NCBI GenBank assembly: GCA_016124805.1
Contig: WGND01000003.1
Coordinates: forward strand, 62,001 to 126,000
Reading direction: 5' to 3'
Length of the DNA stretch: 64,000 bases
Source: Hyphomicrobiales bacterium
GTDB lineage: Bacteria > Pseudomonadota > Alphaproteobacteria > Parvibaculales > Parvibaculaceae
Under the pieces are notes generated by a model. The model made no database searches. It was not told the origin of the DNA and saw only the letters and a list, made by a program, of their open reading frames with translations. Numbering within the stretch: the stretch's first letter is position 1; the number at the start of each line of letters is the position of its first letter. Below are positions 34,661-44,472 of this stretch, piece by piece. The position numbers were made by a program, and so were the translations under genes.

Positions 34661-36234
34661 GCACTAGCGGGGAATTATACAATCCTGTTCCATCCGGGCC
34701 TTCGTCTGCGTTGAAGGGGTCACCCTTCGTTACGATTCCGATGGGATTCCGGCTTCTCGTGATCGGCTATGTCCTGCTCTATCACCTCATTTTTCCGGGT
34801 ATTGACGCGGCCACCTCGCTAACGATGGAGCCATCGCTGCTGGTGCCGCGTTTTCTGGCGGAATGTCTCTATACTTTTCTGGTTCTCCTGCCCTTTATCT
34901 TCTACCGGTCATCCTATGGCTGGCTTCATCCCATGATGTTTCCTTTTCTGCTGTCACTACTTAAGACATTCTTCAAGCAGCCGATGCACCTCATCGCGCC
35001 ATTCAAGTTGCCTATCGCCAGTTTTGATCCCACGACCTATAGCTATGCAATTGTTCTTCGCTATCTTCCGCTGGAAGATTTGGCTATGGAGCGACTGCAG
35101 ATGACGTTGCTGCTTTCCTTCTTCCTTGTGATCTATTATCTGGCATTTTTTTTCTATCGTCCTGCTGTGCCAAAGCAGCATTTCGCAACACCGCACCTCG
35201 GGCGCCTGTGGATTGTATGTGCTGCCGCGATGAGCATAAGCATTCTTACAGCTGTGATATTTATTCTGATGAACGGAGGGCTGACCAAGCATCTTCAGCT
35301 TTTAACGGGTGGCCGATATGAGGCGCTGGGTGGCAGTGGTCAATATATTGAAATCGTCGGCGCGGGTGTCATCGCACTGATGCTGCTCGCGGCTTATAAC
35401 AAGCGAATATGGACCAATCTCTTTTTTTTGGGCTTCGGTACATTGCTCTTTGTTTTTTCAATTCTTGTATCCGGCTCACGTAGTTCAGGCGTCTATCTGA
35501 TCATGATGATGGGGATGGTCTTCATGTTTCAGCAACGCACCATTCCATGGCGGTTCGTCATCATTGGCGCCATGGTAGGCTTTATTGTTTTCGGTGCTTT
35601 TGGCATGCTGAGGAAACAGCATAATTCGAGAGATCTTGACTGGTCCGTGGTGACGTCGCTGGATGTTGAGAGCTGGGTCGATGCGGCAGCTGATGAATCA
35701 TTGAAGCGATTGAATGAGGAGTCTTCGTTCGCTGCCTTCGTGGGGACGGGGCAGTATGGATTGCTGGGCGGCAAGACTTACATCGCCGCTTTGTTTTTCT
35801 GGGTGCCGCGGGCGCTCTGGCACGATAAGCCGCGTGGTGCAGGCGCTTACAATAATTATCAGAATTTTTCCGGACGGACATTGGATACCGATGAGATACC
35901 AACCGTAGGCGGTCGACCTGTCGGGGCTGAAGTTGAAGCTTACTGGAATTTCTGGATATTTGGGGTGGTCGTTCTGGCCCTTTTCGTCGGTATGCTGCAT
36001 AAATGGCTGGCGACGTTGATATTGATTTATCCGCGTGAACCGCTCTATTGGGTTCTCTACATCACGATCATCACGTCGTTTTCCGGTACAGCTTTGTCGA
36101 TCGTTGGAACGGCCCGCTCTCTGGCTGTTCTGGCGGTTCTTGTTGTACTGGCCGGCATCGTTCAATTCAGGCAGAGACATGTGGCATCGCGTTCCCGGCG
36201 CGGTGTGGCATTTTCAGACGAGGCGACAGGATGA
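34657..36234 (+). CDS. Wzy-like polysaccharide polymerase (multi-pass membrane protein)
   Basis: 525 residues with about 10-12 hydrophobic segments and a long loop between the later ones (about 325-415; VLPRALWHDKPRG-like segment WVPRALWHDKPRG). The motif ILVSGSRSSGVYLIMMMG is typical of oligosaccharide repeat-unit polymerases. These proteins share little sequence, so the call rests on topology, this motif and position between a glycosyltransferase and two sulfotransferases in a locus with Wzx and Wzc. Overlaps both neighbours by four bases. Confidence 0.8.
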   Translation: MSTSGELYNPVPSGPSSALKGSPFVTIPMGFRLLVIGYVLLYHLIFPGIDAATSLTMEPSLLVPRFLAECLYTFLVLLPFIFYRSSYGWLHPMMFPFLLSLLKTFFKQPMHLIAPFKLPIASFDPTTYSYAIVLRYLPLEDLAMERLQMTLLLSFFLVIYYLAFFFYRPAVPKQHFATPHLGRLWIVCAAAMSISILTAVIFILMNGGLTKHLQLLTGGRYEALGGSGQYIEIVGAGVIALMLLAAYNKRIWTNLFFLGFGTLLFVFSILVSGSRSSGVYLIMMMGMVFMFQQRTIPWRFVIIGAMVGFIVFGAFGMLRKQHNSRDLDWSVVTSLDVESWVDAAADESLKRLNEESSFAAFVGTGQYGLLGGKTYIAALFFWVPRALWHDKPRGAGAYNNYQNFSGRTLDTDEIPTVGGRPVGAEVEAYWNFWIFGVVVLALFVGMLHKWLATLILIYPREPLYWVLYITIITSFSGTALSIVGTARSLAVLAVLVVLAGIVQFRQRHVASRSRRGVAFSDEATG

Positions 36235-37166
36235 CGCTCTGGCTCCCCAATTTCGTGATCGCCGGTGCACCCCGCTGCAGTACATCGGCCGCATTTTCAT
36301 ATTTTGTCGCACATCCGCAGGTGGTCGGCTCATCGGTGAAAGAAGTCCAGTATTTTATGGATCGTACCTCCGCGCTCTTTCATCCTGAAGCCAATTCACA
36401 GGATTTTGGTCTGGAGCGATATTCCCGCTTTTTTGAAGACGGCATGAAAAGGAAGCCGAACGCGATCATCCGCATGGAGGCAACCCCCGGTTATCTGTTC
36501 CAGACCGAGGCCTTGATGAAATTGCCTGACCTGGAAACTTCCCCCCGTTTTCTCTTTCTCGTGCGGCGCCCTTCGCAACAGCTTTACTCAAGCTATCTCT
36601 ACTCGCGCAATCAGGCCGCCAATCTGCCGCTTGATGTCAGCTTTGAGGAATTTGCGTTTGGCTCACCACGCATGGACAAGGCCCGCAATGAGTTTCATCG
36701 CTACGCACTTGACTATGTGCGCTACGTCAATTTTCTCGAGAAGTGGCGCGCGCGCTGTCCGGATGACCGGATGCGCGTGTTGGTCTTTGAGCAGTTCAGC
36801 GACAACCTTTCAGAAAATATGTCGTCTCTTTCGACGTGGCTTGGTATCGACCCGGGCTTTTACGAGAACTTTGTCTTCCGGCGTGAAAATGCGAATATTC
36901 AGGTTCGAAGTGCTGCCGTTCATCGCGCTGCGCGCCTTGTGCGGCAGCTGCTTCCTGCCTCTGTAAGAGGCGCTGCAAAGGGGCTATATGCGCGCGCCAA
37001 TTCTTCAAGTTTTGATCCGAGCGCAGACCGACCACTTGATGTCATGGCGGCCATTGATCAAGCCGTCGCTTCTGATAGCGAAAGACTGGCTGCTTCATTT
37101 GATCTTGACCTGTCAGATTGGTTTCTGCCGGTCAAGCAACGTCGACCTGAGATGGCTACCACATGA
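36231..37166 (+). CDS. Sulfotransferase (PAPS-dependent), first of a pair
   Basis: 311 residues. The 5'-phosphosulfate loop is near the start, FVIAGAPRCSTSAAF, and the 3'-phosphate-binding region follows in FLFLVRRPSQQLYSSYLYSRN (RxP...S). These are the two PAPS sites of sulfotransferase-family proteins. It likely sulfates a sugar of the polysaccharide. ATG 36231 overlaps the polymerase stop; the longer in-frame version from 36048 lies inside the polymerase gene. Its own stop overlaps the start of the second sulfotransferase. Confidence 0.88.
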   Translation: MTLWLPNFVIAGAPRCSTSAAFSYFVAHPQVVGSSVKEVQYFMDRTSALFHPEANSQDFGLERYSRFFEDGMKRKPNAIIRMEATPGYLFQTEALMKLPDLETSPRFLFLVRRPSQQLYSSYLYSRNQAANLPLDVSFEEFAFGSPRMDKARNEFHRYALDYVRYVNFLEKWRARCPDDRMRVLVFEQFSDNLSENMSSLSTWLGIDPGFYENFVFRRENANIQVRSAAVHRAARLVRQLLPASVRGAAKGLYARANSSSFDPSADRPLDVMAAIDQAVASDSERLAASFDLDLSDWFLPVKQRRPEMATT

Positions 37167-37945
37167 GTCTTGTTGATCGCGTCAGAAAAATTCAACCAGC
37201 CATTATCAGGGCACTGACGGGGCATCCCGTTATATTTCATCATATCCCCAAATGCGGGGGAACGTCGCTTGGCCGTGCCCTGCGTATGCGCTACCTGCTG
37301 TCGCAAAAAACGGTTCATCCGCTGCATAGCTATGCGGCGGTCTCCGCATTTTGTCCTGATGCGAGTTTGCAGGATCAGATGAATGCAATGCGCGAATTCA
37401 GAGAGCAGATGCTTTGCTATTTGATTTCAGAGAGAGTGGTCTGCATATCGGCGCATGTGCATTACAGCAATGCTGCGCAGAAGATGACAGATGGTCGTTA
37501 TCGGTTCATCACGCTACTGCGCGATCCGGTGCAGCGTTTCATTTCTCATTATTATCACAGCTATAACCGACCGGATTATTCGCGCATTACATTGCCATTG
37601 GAGGCTTTCCTTGAGACGCCGCAGGCAATTGAGCTGGGGGCAACCTATTCCGAATATCTTTCCGGATTGTCCGCGGGCGCAGATTTTTCGGATCGTGGAG
37701 CCGTCGCTGCTTCAATTTCCAACCTCGAGAAATTTGATGCCATTGGACATTTGCATGACCTCAACGGTTTTGAGGAAAGGCTCAAGACCATTCTCGGTGT
37801 ACGCATTCGCATTGGTCATGAAAATGCGGGTATGCAAAAGGGGCGTGACTATCGCGAATGCATTGCGCCGGAACTCATGAAGAAAATTGAGGCGCTTTGT
37901 GCACCTGATGTCGAAATCTATCAGGCAACATTGCCACGGAAATGA
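37163..37945 (+). CDS. Sulfotransferase family protein, second of a pair
   Basis: 260 residues. PAPS 5' loop FHHIPKCGGTSLGRAL is the signature of the Sulfotransfer_2-type carbohydrate sulfotransferases, and FITLLRDPVQRFISHYYH is the 3'-phosphate site. Distinct in type from the preceding sulfotransferase, so probably a different sugar position. Translationally coupled to it by a 4-base overlap. Convergent with the acyltransferase gene. Confidence 0.9.
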   Translation: MSLVDRVRKIQPAIIRALTGHPVIFHHIPKCGGTSLGRALRMRYLLSQKTVHPLHSYAAVSAFCPDASLQDQMNAMREFREQMLCYLISERVVCISAHVHYSNAAQKMTDGRYRFITLLRDPVQRFISHYYHSYNRPDYSRITLPLEAFLETPQAIELGATYSEYLSGLSAGADFSDRGAVAASISNLEKFDAIGHLHDLNGFEERLKTILGVRIRIGHENAGMQKGRDYRECIAPELMKKIEALCAPDVEIYQATLPRK

Positions 37946-37963
37946 GCCTTTGTGATTCCCGAT

Positions 37964-40000
37964 CTATTTTGACAGCGGTTTTGGCTGCAAGCTGTCAAGG
38001 ATGGGCATGAGGCGGTCATCCAGTATGGGAGCGAGGGAGCGCGAATAGGTTTGCGTCACATGCTGACGGTCGCGCCAGACGATGACATTGCCGATCACGG
38101 CCGGACAGTTCTGATCGGGACAGAAAAAACGATCCAGATCAATCAGGGTCACTGAGGCAACCTCATGGGCAGCGTTGATAATGGGGTCTGCCTTCCAAGT
38201 TGGATCAAAGGGAATCTTGCAATGTCTGTCTCTGAAGAGGCAGACATCCGGGTCTACCGGCCAAATGGGCGTATCGGCAATGGCAACAATCCGGGCGCCT
38301 GTGGCTTCGATGATTTTCCATTCTGCCTTGAGGCCTGCTTCGATGGTGACTGGCTCTGCTGCGCCGGGCTTCTGCGCTAGACCTTTCGTCCGGGATTGCG
38401 TGATGATCACCAGATCGGGTTTTTCCCGCCGGATCAGGTCATTCATTTTCTGTCCCCATTCAAAACACGCCCTATAGGGGCGATCATCTCGCGTGGTCAG
38501 AATCGGCATAAGGCCACAGGCAGACTTGGTATAACTTGTCGCGTTCCACTCATGTTTCTGCGCCAGAATCCTGAACGCGGGAACCCAGTTTACCGCATGG
38601 GAATCGCCAATCAGAAAGACCTTCAGTGTTCCTGCCGGATTGCCATAATGGCATCCCACAGGTTCATTCTCGTTGTCGGCAAGATGGCAGCCATTGGTAT
38701 AGACAGCTGCCTTGTCGAAGCGGGACATGGCCATAGGTGGCGACAGGTATTTTGCAGATACCGTTGCAGCGTCGGGCAACAAGGCCATGGCACCGGGATA
38801 GGCCTCCGGATGGGCCCGAATATATGCCTTTTGTTCTGACACCTGATGGAAAGACCATCCCCAGAGGATGAAGGGGAGTGGCAGAAAAATCAGGAAGGGC
38901 ATCGCCCTGCGCCACCATTGGAATGTCATCACAGGATGACGGAATTTGTCTTCAACAAATCTCTTGCTCAGTACCGACAGCACAAGTGTGAGGGCAAGCA
39001 AACCCATACCTGTCGGTATGCCGATTTCGTCGCTGACAGACATCCGGTAAAAAATGACGATCGGCCAGTGCCATAGATAGATCGAATAGGATCTGTCGCC
39101 CAGCCATTGGAAGGGCTTTTGTTTGAGCAGCGTATAAGCGCTTGTCCATGATTGGGTTGCGCCGGCTTGAATGACCAGCACCGTGCCGAGCGTAGGCAAT
39201 AATGCTGCATAGCCAGGAAATGGCGTTGTCCCGGAAAATAGAAAAATGGCAAGGCCAATGGCGAAGAGGCCGACCAAGCTGGCGAGCATGTTGAGTGTTT
39301 CGCTTGTTCTGTGTTTCTGCGAGGGCAGCACGGACAGGCAGCCGCCCAACCCCAATTCCCAGATCCTGGTTTGCGTAAGGAAATAGCCGCTGCTGCTTCC
39401 ATCCCATGATAGAAGGATGGAGATCAGCAGAGACACTGCGGAAAAGGCCAAAATCACGAGTGTGAGATTCCTGATGAATGACTGTTCCCATTTTTTTGAG
39501 ACCCAATAGGTCAGCATGATCAGGGCGGGCCAGAAGATATAGAACTGCTCTTCGATGGAGAGCGACCAGTAATGCTGGAGCGGGCTTGGGGCATCTTCGG
39601 CTGCGAGATAGTCCACCGACATGGCGGCAAGTTGCCAGTTTTGAAAGTAGAATGCGCTTGAAATGCTCTCAATGGCGACCTGTTTCCATTGTGAAGGTGG
39701 CAGGAGGAGCGGCGTTAAAACGCCAACAGCAAAAATAACAAAAAGCGCAACGGGAAGAAGGCGCCACAAACGACGCCAGTAAAATGTTCCGAGATGTATT
39801 TTCCCTGTTTGCCGTGTCTCTCTGATGAGAAGCGATGTGATGAGAAATCCTGAAATCACAAAGAAGACATCAACACCGACATAGCCGCCGGGCGCAAAAT
39901 GTGGCCATATATGGAAGACAACAACAGCCATGGCGGCAATTGCGCGCAAGCCCTGAATTTCGGGTCGGATGCCTGCGCCTATTGCGGGTGACTTTTCCAT
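37964..40000 (-). CDS. Membrane acyltransferase with SGNH domain (OafA/YrhL family)
   Basis: 678 residues: an N-terminal acyltransferase-3 domain with about ten transmembrane segments (EIQGLRAIAAMAVVVFHIWP; GVDVFFVISGFLITSLLIRE; the WSLSIEEQFYIFWP motif) and a C-terminal periplasmic SGNH hydrolase-like domain (about 440-678; FLIGDSHAVNW is the GDSH block). Such two-domain proteins O-acetylate LPS or exopolysaccharide in the periplasm. Last gene of the minus-strand operon starting with ugd, 41 bases after a glycosyltransferase gene. Confidence 0.93.
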   Translation of the reverse strand: MEKSPAIGAGIRPEIQGLRAIAAMAVVVFHIWPHFAPGGYVGVDVFFVISGFLITSLLIRETRQTGKIHLGTFYWRRLWRLLPVALFVIFAVGVLTPLLLPPSQWKQVAIESISSAFYFQNWQLAAMSVDYLAAEDAPSPLQHYWSLSIEEQFYIFWPALIMLTYWVSKKWEQSFIRNLTLVILAFSAVSLLISILLSWDGSSSGYFLTQTRIWELGLGGCLSVLPSQKHRTSETLNMLASLVGLFAIGLAIFLFSGTTPFPGYAALLPTLGTVLVIQAGATQSWTSAYTLLKQKPFQWLGDRSYSIYLWHWPIVIFYRMSVSDEIGIPTGMGLLALTLVLSVLSKRFVEDKFRHPVMTFQWWRRAMPFLIFLPLPFILWGWSFHQVSEQKAYIRAHPEAYPGAMALLPDAATVSAKYLSPPMAMSRFDKAAVYTNGCHLADNENEPVGCHYGNPAGTLKVFLIGDSHAVNWVPAFRILAQKHEWNATSYTKSACGLMPILTTRDDRPYRACFEWGQKMNDLIRREKPDLVIITQSRTKGLAQKPGAAEPVTIEAGLKAEWKIIEATGARIVAIADTPIWPVDPDVCLFRDRHCKIPFDPTWKADPIINAAHEVASVTLIDLDRFFCPDQNCPAVIGNVIVWRDRQHVTQTYSRSLAPILDDRLMPILDSLQPKPLSK

Positions 40001-40041
40001 TTTAAGCTCATGTGCTCGTGCTGGCGGACGTGATCTTCAAA

Positions 40042-41229
40042 TCACTTCTTCATTTCGCGCAACCCATTTTCCTTCAGGAATGACTGCCAAAAGGTCCTGC
40101 GATTTTCGTTAAGAAGCTCCGGGAAGTATTTTTTTGCCACTTCAAAATTTTCACGCGCCAGTAATCTGCGGGTCTCTGGTCGCTGCAATTCTATCATCTG
40201 GGTCGCCAGTCCTTTCACATCGCCGGGCTTGTGTCGCCAATCTGCGGAAACGAGTTCATCGCTGCCGCCCGCTTCAGAGGCAAGGGCTGGCGTGGCGCGG
40301 CTCAGGGCTTCGATAAGCGCCCGGGGCAAACCTTCCTGGAAACTCGTCTGGATATAGGCATCAACAGTGTCGATCCATGAGAAGAGCCTTTCGCCATGGG
40401 GCAATACGCCCATGAATTTTACCCGATCCCCCACGCCAAGTTTATTTGCCAATTCGCGAAGACCCGATGTGTCGCCCGCGCCCACGACTTCCAGTTTCAG
40501 GGCGGGGCTGGATTGAATTGCGAGAGCCAGAGCCTTGATCGCGATGTCCACGCGCTTCTCATTATGGAACATGGCGGCGATCATGCCGAATGTTAGCGAT
40601 GTTTTGTTGTTTGCAATGGAAGCGAGCCGCCTGTCCAGGATGGCGGAATCATGTGGGGCAATCTCCACGTCGGAGATACCCATCTGGTGGCCCGTGGTTG
40701 GATAGCGGTTCTGTAAAAAATGCTGCGTCACATAGAGGGCCCACTGGCTCTTTGAAACAGATCGGCGCATGCGGGCATAGGCAACAGGTGCATAGAGCCT
40801 TGCAACCAGTGAGCCGTGACTAAGAAGGCCATCCCAAACACATGCCACCACTTCCACCAGTAGCGGTTTGTTGTGCCGCCTTGCGATGTCTGCCGCCATC
40901 ATGCCGATCTCGCTTGGTAAACGCACAACGACGACATCTACGGCCATAATGGCTTGTGCAAGCTTGGCTACGGCCTTCTGATCCTTGATTAACAGTGATC
41001 GCAGCGACGAGAGGTTGGGAATTGAGACAAAGCGGCTTGAATCCGGTTGCAGTAAATTTAACCGACCAGCCAATGCAGCCGTATAGGGTTGCTCTCTGCC
41101 CGCAATATAGAGGTCACCAAAAGCCGACTCATATCGTGCCATGATGTCGCCGCTGTACTGGCCAGTTGAATATACCCGACCCTCATGGTCCCGGACAAAG
41201 CGGTGGTCGTGGACAAATAGAACACTCAT
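40042..41229 (-). CDS. Glycosyltransferase family 4-like
   Basis: 395 residues, GT-B fold: N-terminal MSVLFVHDHRFVRDHEGRVYS and a C-terminal donor half with TFGMIAAMFHNEKRVDIAIKAL, EVVGAGDTSGLRELA and FQEGLPRALIEALSRATPALASEAGG (E-x7-E). The start ATG overlaps the stop of the preceding gene (ATGA) and matches the family N-terminus; a longer in-frame start at 41268 is inside that gene. Donor and acceptor unknown. Confidence 0.9.
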   Translation of the reverse strand: MSVLFVHDHRFVRDHEGRVYSTGQYSGDIMARYESAFGDLYIAGREQPYTAALAGRLNLLQPDSSRFVSIPNLSSLRSLLIKDQKAVAKLAQAIMAVDVVVVRLPSEIGMMAADIARRHNKPLLVEVVACVWDGLLSHGSLVARLYAPVAYARMRRSVSKSQWALYVTQHFLQNRYPTTGHQMGISDVEIAPHDSAILDRRLASIANNKTSLTFGMIAAMFHNEKRVDIAIKALALAIQSSPALKLEVVGAGDTSGLRELANKLGVGDRVKFMGVLPHGERLFSWIDTVDAYIQTSFQEGLPRALIEALSRATPALASEAGGSDELVSADWRHKPGDVKGLATQMIELQRPETRRLLARENFEVAKKYFPELLNENRRTFWQSFLKENGLREMKK

Positions 41230-42332
41230 GATGGGTCCGTTCCGTGGCTGCGGGGAGGGTGTGGGCAAGTCTGCTGATAGATGTCGTCGATCTGTCTGAA
41301 CATCCGCTCTGCGGCGAAATGCGTTTCAAATCGTTGTCGGCCCATGATGCCCAGTTCGCGAGCATTCAGATTTGAAAGGCGGCGTACACCCTCAATGAGG
41401 GCTTCGCTTGCGTCTGGACGGCACAGGACGCCGGTTACCCCATCGATGACAATTTCAGACAGCCCGCCAACATTTGAGGCGACGACAGGTCGTCCTGCAC
41501 GCATCGCCTCTGCGGCGACAAACCCGAACCCCTCCCATCGGGAGGGTATGATGATGGCATCGGCCGCATTCATTTCTGTCTGGACGGTTGCCGAGTCCTG
41601 CCAGCCAAGATCAATGATTTCTTCAGGAAAATCATCAATCAGCGGTTTGCCAATGATGGATCCGCCAATGGTCCTGAGTGAAAAGCCCTCTCTGGAAAGC
41701 GTTTTCATGGCGCTCAGGAGATGGTCGATCCCTTTTTGCTTATCATAGCGGCCGACAAAGAGCAGCCGACAAGCTCGCCTATTTTCGGGGAGTGGCTCCC
41801 ATGCTGCATCTTTTATCCCATTATATATGGTGTGGCATTTGTCTTGAGGGATACCGGCCCATCGTGACAAGTCGGCTTCATTTTCGGAAATATTGATAAT
41901 TGCATCGGTGCGTAGCGCAAGAAGGCGCTCAATGAGTGCATAGGCATTCTTCTTTATTTTTGAGATATCCATGGCGAAAGCCCATCCTCGAGCACAATAG
42001 ACGATGGGTGTCTCTCGGGTGTTGCGGGTGAGCCGTCCAACGAATCCTGCAAAAGAGGAATGGAGATGGATGATGTCGTATTGGTGCGTGGCGAGATGGG
42101 CTTTCCACTGCCTGTAAAGGCTCAAAAGGCCACTGGGAGAGCGGTCAGTATCGGCAAAGGGAATAATCTGCACGCCTTCCACGTCAATGAGATGGGCATG
42201 ACGCTCGGGACAGAACACTGAGACGGAATCATAGGCATCGACCTGAAACGGCAACAGTTGATTGAGATGCGTTGCAGGCCCCCCTATCAGCGTTTCGGCA
42301 AAGTGAATGACTCGCATGGCGTGGCTCTGCAC
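41226..42332 (-). CDS. Glycosyltransferase family 4
   Basis: 368 residues. RVIHFAETLIGGPATHLNQLL is the GT4 glycine-rich N-terminus; YDIIHLHSSFAGFVGRL, RLLFVGRYDKQKGIDHLLSAM and RWEGFGFVAAEAMRAGRPVVASNVGG (E-x7-E) complete the pattern. The GTG at 42332 has GGGGG about ten bases upstream; an ATG five codons in (42317) is an alternative. In the middle of the ugd-led operon. Resembles enzymes adding galactose or glucuronic acid in capsules, but the donor cannot be told from sequence. Confidence 0.9.
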   Translation of the reverse strand: MQSHAMRVIHFAETLIGGPATHLNQLLPFQVDAYDSVSVFCPERHAHLIDVEGVQIIPFADTDRSPSGLLSLYRQWKAHLATHQYDIIHLHSSFAGFVGRLTRNTRETPIVYCARGWAFAMDISKIKKNAYALIERLLALRTDAIINISENEADLSRWAGIPQDKCHTIYNGIKDAAWEPLPENRRACRLLFVGRYDKQKGIDHLLSAMKTLSREGFSLRTIGGSIIGKPLIDDFPEEIIDLGWQDSATVQTEMNAADAIIIPSRWEGFGFVAAEAMRAGRPVVASNVGGLSEIVIDGVTGVLCRPDASEALIEGVRRLSNLNARELGIMGRQRFETHFAAERMFRQIDDIYQQTCPHPPRSHGTDPS

Positions 42333-42373
42333 ATCAATCGATCCCCCGTCTCTGGTGAAGGTTGATCTGCTCC

Positions 42374-43510
42374 TCAGTTCGTTTGGGTTTGCGGTGGCAG
42401 CAAGATTTTCAGATAGGCATCAGCGATGGCGTCAATTCCAAAGTCGTTGCCGCGCATCATGAGCATCGATTTATCCCATGATGTGGAAAGAGCCTGATCC
42501 ATCGCTGCGGCCAGAGCCGCGGGATCGGCCATGGGCGCGAGGATGCCAAACTCGCCATTCTTGAGAATTTCAGCGGGACCACTTGGGCAATCCGTGCTGA
42601 CCACCGGCGTACCACAGGCAAGCGCCTCGGCGATCACATTTGCAAGTCCTTCCCAGCGTGAGGTCAGGACGAAGAGGTCGGCAGCTTTCATCCAGGCATA
42701 GGGGTTTGAAACAAATCCCACAAACTCGACGTCGTCTTTCAGGCCGAGTTCGCGGACCATGTTTTCAAGCTCTGCCCGTAGCTCGCCATCGCCAAGAATG
42801 AGCAGGCGGGCGTCGCGCCGCTTTTTCAATAATGCAAATGCAGCCAGCATGGTCGGATAGTCTTTTTGTACATTGAGACGACCGACAGCGATGAGAACAG
42901 GTGCGGTGCTCTTGTCGAACCATTTGTGCTCTATCGTTTTGCTCACCTGTGCATAAAAATGCGGTGTCACGACGGGATTGTTGATGACGGTTGGGTGGAG
43001 TTTTCCACCTGTGAGTTGACGCAGATCTTCGGCAACACCCTGGGAGATGGCAACGACAGAGTCAGTAAACCTGTAGACTGTGCGAACAAACAAAGGCCAG
43101 TAACGTTCAATCCACAAAGCCGATTTTCCGGCATTTGCCGTTGGCGTGTTTTGAACACTCAGGACCAGCCGTGTCGGCCAGCGGTAGAGAAGCTTGCCGA
43201 CAATGGCGATGATATGTGTATGTGCCAAAGCCGGCATGAGAACGGCCGGTTTTTCAAGGCGCATATAGTCGTTGAGAGGGGCCAGTGATTTCATCATCCG
43301 CTTGACGCCAAGGTCGAATATTTTGACCCGGGGATCGAGCAATTCGAGATAGGGGCCTTCCCTGCGCCCCAGCACCATATGCGTTTCGAGGCCGAGCTCT
43401 GCAAACCGGTTGGCCAGATTGACCATGGCGCGTTCAGCGCCACCGCCACTCAGCGCGGAAAGAAATATGGCGACGGGTCCTTTTGATGACAGGTTCACAC
43501 GCTCAGCCAT
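42374..43510 (-). CDS. Glycosyltransferase family 4
   Basis: 378 residues. [27 protein letters not shown] is the GGGAE-type acceptor loop seen in many lipopolysaccharide N-acetylhexosaminyltransferases, and [20 protein letters not shown] with [26 protein letters not shown] (E-x7-E) gives the donor site. The start overlaps the end of the upstream UDP-xylose synthase gene by eight bases. Third glycosyltransferase of the operon in order of transcription: first. Confidence 0.92.
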   Translation of the reverse strand: MAERVNLSSKGPVAIFLSALSGGGAERAMVNLANRFAELGLETHMVLGRREGPYLELLDPRVKIFDLGVKRMMKSLAPLNDYMRLEKPAVLMPALAHTHIIAIVGKLLYRWPTRLVLSVQNTPTANAGKSALWIERYWPLFVRTVYRFTDSVVAISQGVAEDLRQLTGGKLHPTVINNPVVTPHFYAQVSKTIEHKWFDKSTAPVLIAVGRLNVQKDYPTMLAAFALLKKRRDARLLILGDGELRAELENMVRELGLKDDVEFVGFVSNPYAWMKAADLFVLTSRWEGLANVIAEALACGTPVVSTDCPSGPAEILKNGEFGILAPMADPAALAAAMDQALSTSWDKSMLMMRGNDFGIDAIADAYLKILLPPQTQTN

Positions 43511-44471
43511 TCTTCAGAAGGTCGTCAAAATAGATGATGGTGCGTTTCAATCCATCCTCAAGCTGGATGGTGGGTTCCCAGCCAAGTTTGGCGCGGGCGA
43601 GCGAAATGTCCGGGCAGCGCTGCTTCGGGTCATCGGCCGGCAGGGGTTTGCGAACCAGCGTCGACCCTGTGCCTGTCAGTTCAATGACTTTTTCGGCGAG
43701 TTGCAGAATGGTGAACTCACCCGGATTGCCGAGATTAACGGGCCCGGTGACATCATCATCTGTTGCCATAAGGCGGATGAAGCCCTCCACCAGATCATCG
43801 GCATAGCAGAAGGATCGCGTTTGCGAGCCGTCGCCATAGATGGTGATGTCTTCGCCCTTCAGCGCCTGAACGATGAAGTTGGAAACGACGCGGCCATCAT
43901 TGGGGTGCATGCGTGGCCCATAGGTGTTGAAGATGCGCGCCACCTTGATGTTGAGACCGTGCTGGCGGTGATAGTCGAAGAAGAGCGTCTCCGCCGCGCG
44001 CTTGCCTTCGTCATAGCAGGAACGGATACCGAGCGGATTGACATTTCCCCAATAATCTTCCTTCTGCGGATGAACGGAAGGGTCGCCATAAACCTCTGAA
44101 GTCGATGCCTGAAAAATCGGAATACGCAGACGTTTTGCCAGGCCCAGCATATTGATGGCGCCATGCACGCTGGTCTTGAGTGTTTGGACGGGGTCATTCT
44201 GATAATGGATCGGTGAAGCCGGGCAGGCGAGATTATAAATTGCGTCGGCTTCGATGTAGAGCGGGAAGGTCACATCATGGCGGATGAGCTCAAATCGAGG
44301 ATGCGCCAGCAGGTGGGAAATGTTTCTTTTGCTGCCTGTATAGAAATTGTCCAGGCAGAGCACTTCATGGCCGGCCGCGATCAGGCGATCGCAGAGATGT
44401 GAACCCAGAAATCCTGCGCCGCCAGTTACCAATATGCGGCTTGAGCCAATATTCATTGCCTTATCCATCAT
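43503..44471 (-). CDS. UDP-glucuronate decarboxylase (UDP-xylose synthase)
   Basis: 322 residues, extended SDR. Cofactor motif [11 protein letters not shown], then [28 protein letters not shown] and the catalytic YDEGKR, the exact set of UXS enzymes. It converts UDP-glucuronate, made by the preceding ugd product, to UDP-xylose. ATG 44471 starts two bases past the ugd stop; an internal ATG at 44456 is also possible. The pairing with ugd in one operon makes the pathway assignment strong. Confidence 0.93.
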   Translation of the reverse strand: MMDKAMNIGSSRILVTGGAGFLGSHLCDRLIAAGHEVLCLDNFYTGSKRNISHLLAHPRFELIRHDVTFPLYIEADAIYNLACPASPIHYQNDPVQTLKTSVHGAINMLGLAKRLRIPIFQASTSEVYGDPSVHPQKEDYWGNVNPLGIRSCYDEGKRAAETLFFDYHRQHGLNIKVARIFNTYGPRMHPNDGRVVSNFIVQALKGEDITIYGDGSQTRSFCYADDLVEGFIRLMATDDDVTGPVNLGNPGEFTILQLAEKVIELTGTGSTLVRKPLPADDPKQRCPDISLARAKLGWEPTIQLEDGLKRTIIYFDDLLKNG

Positions 44472-44472
44472 T

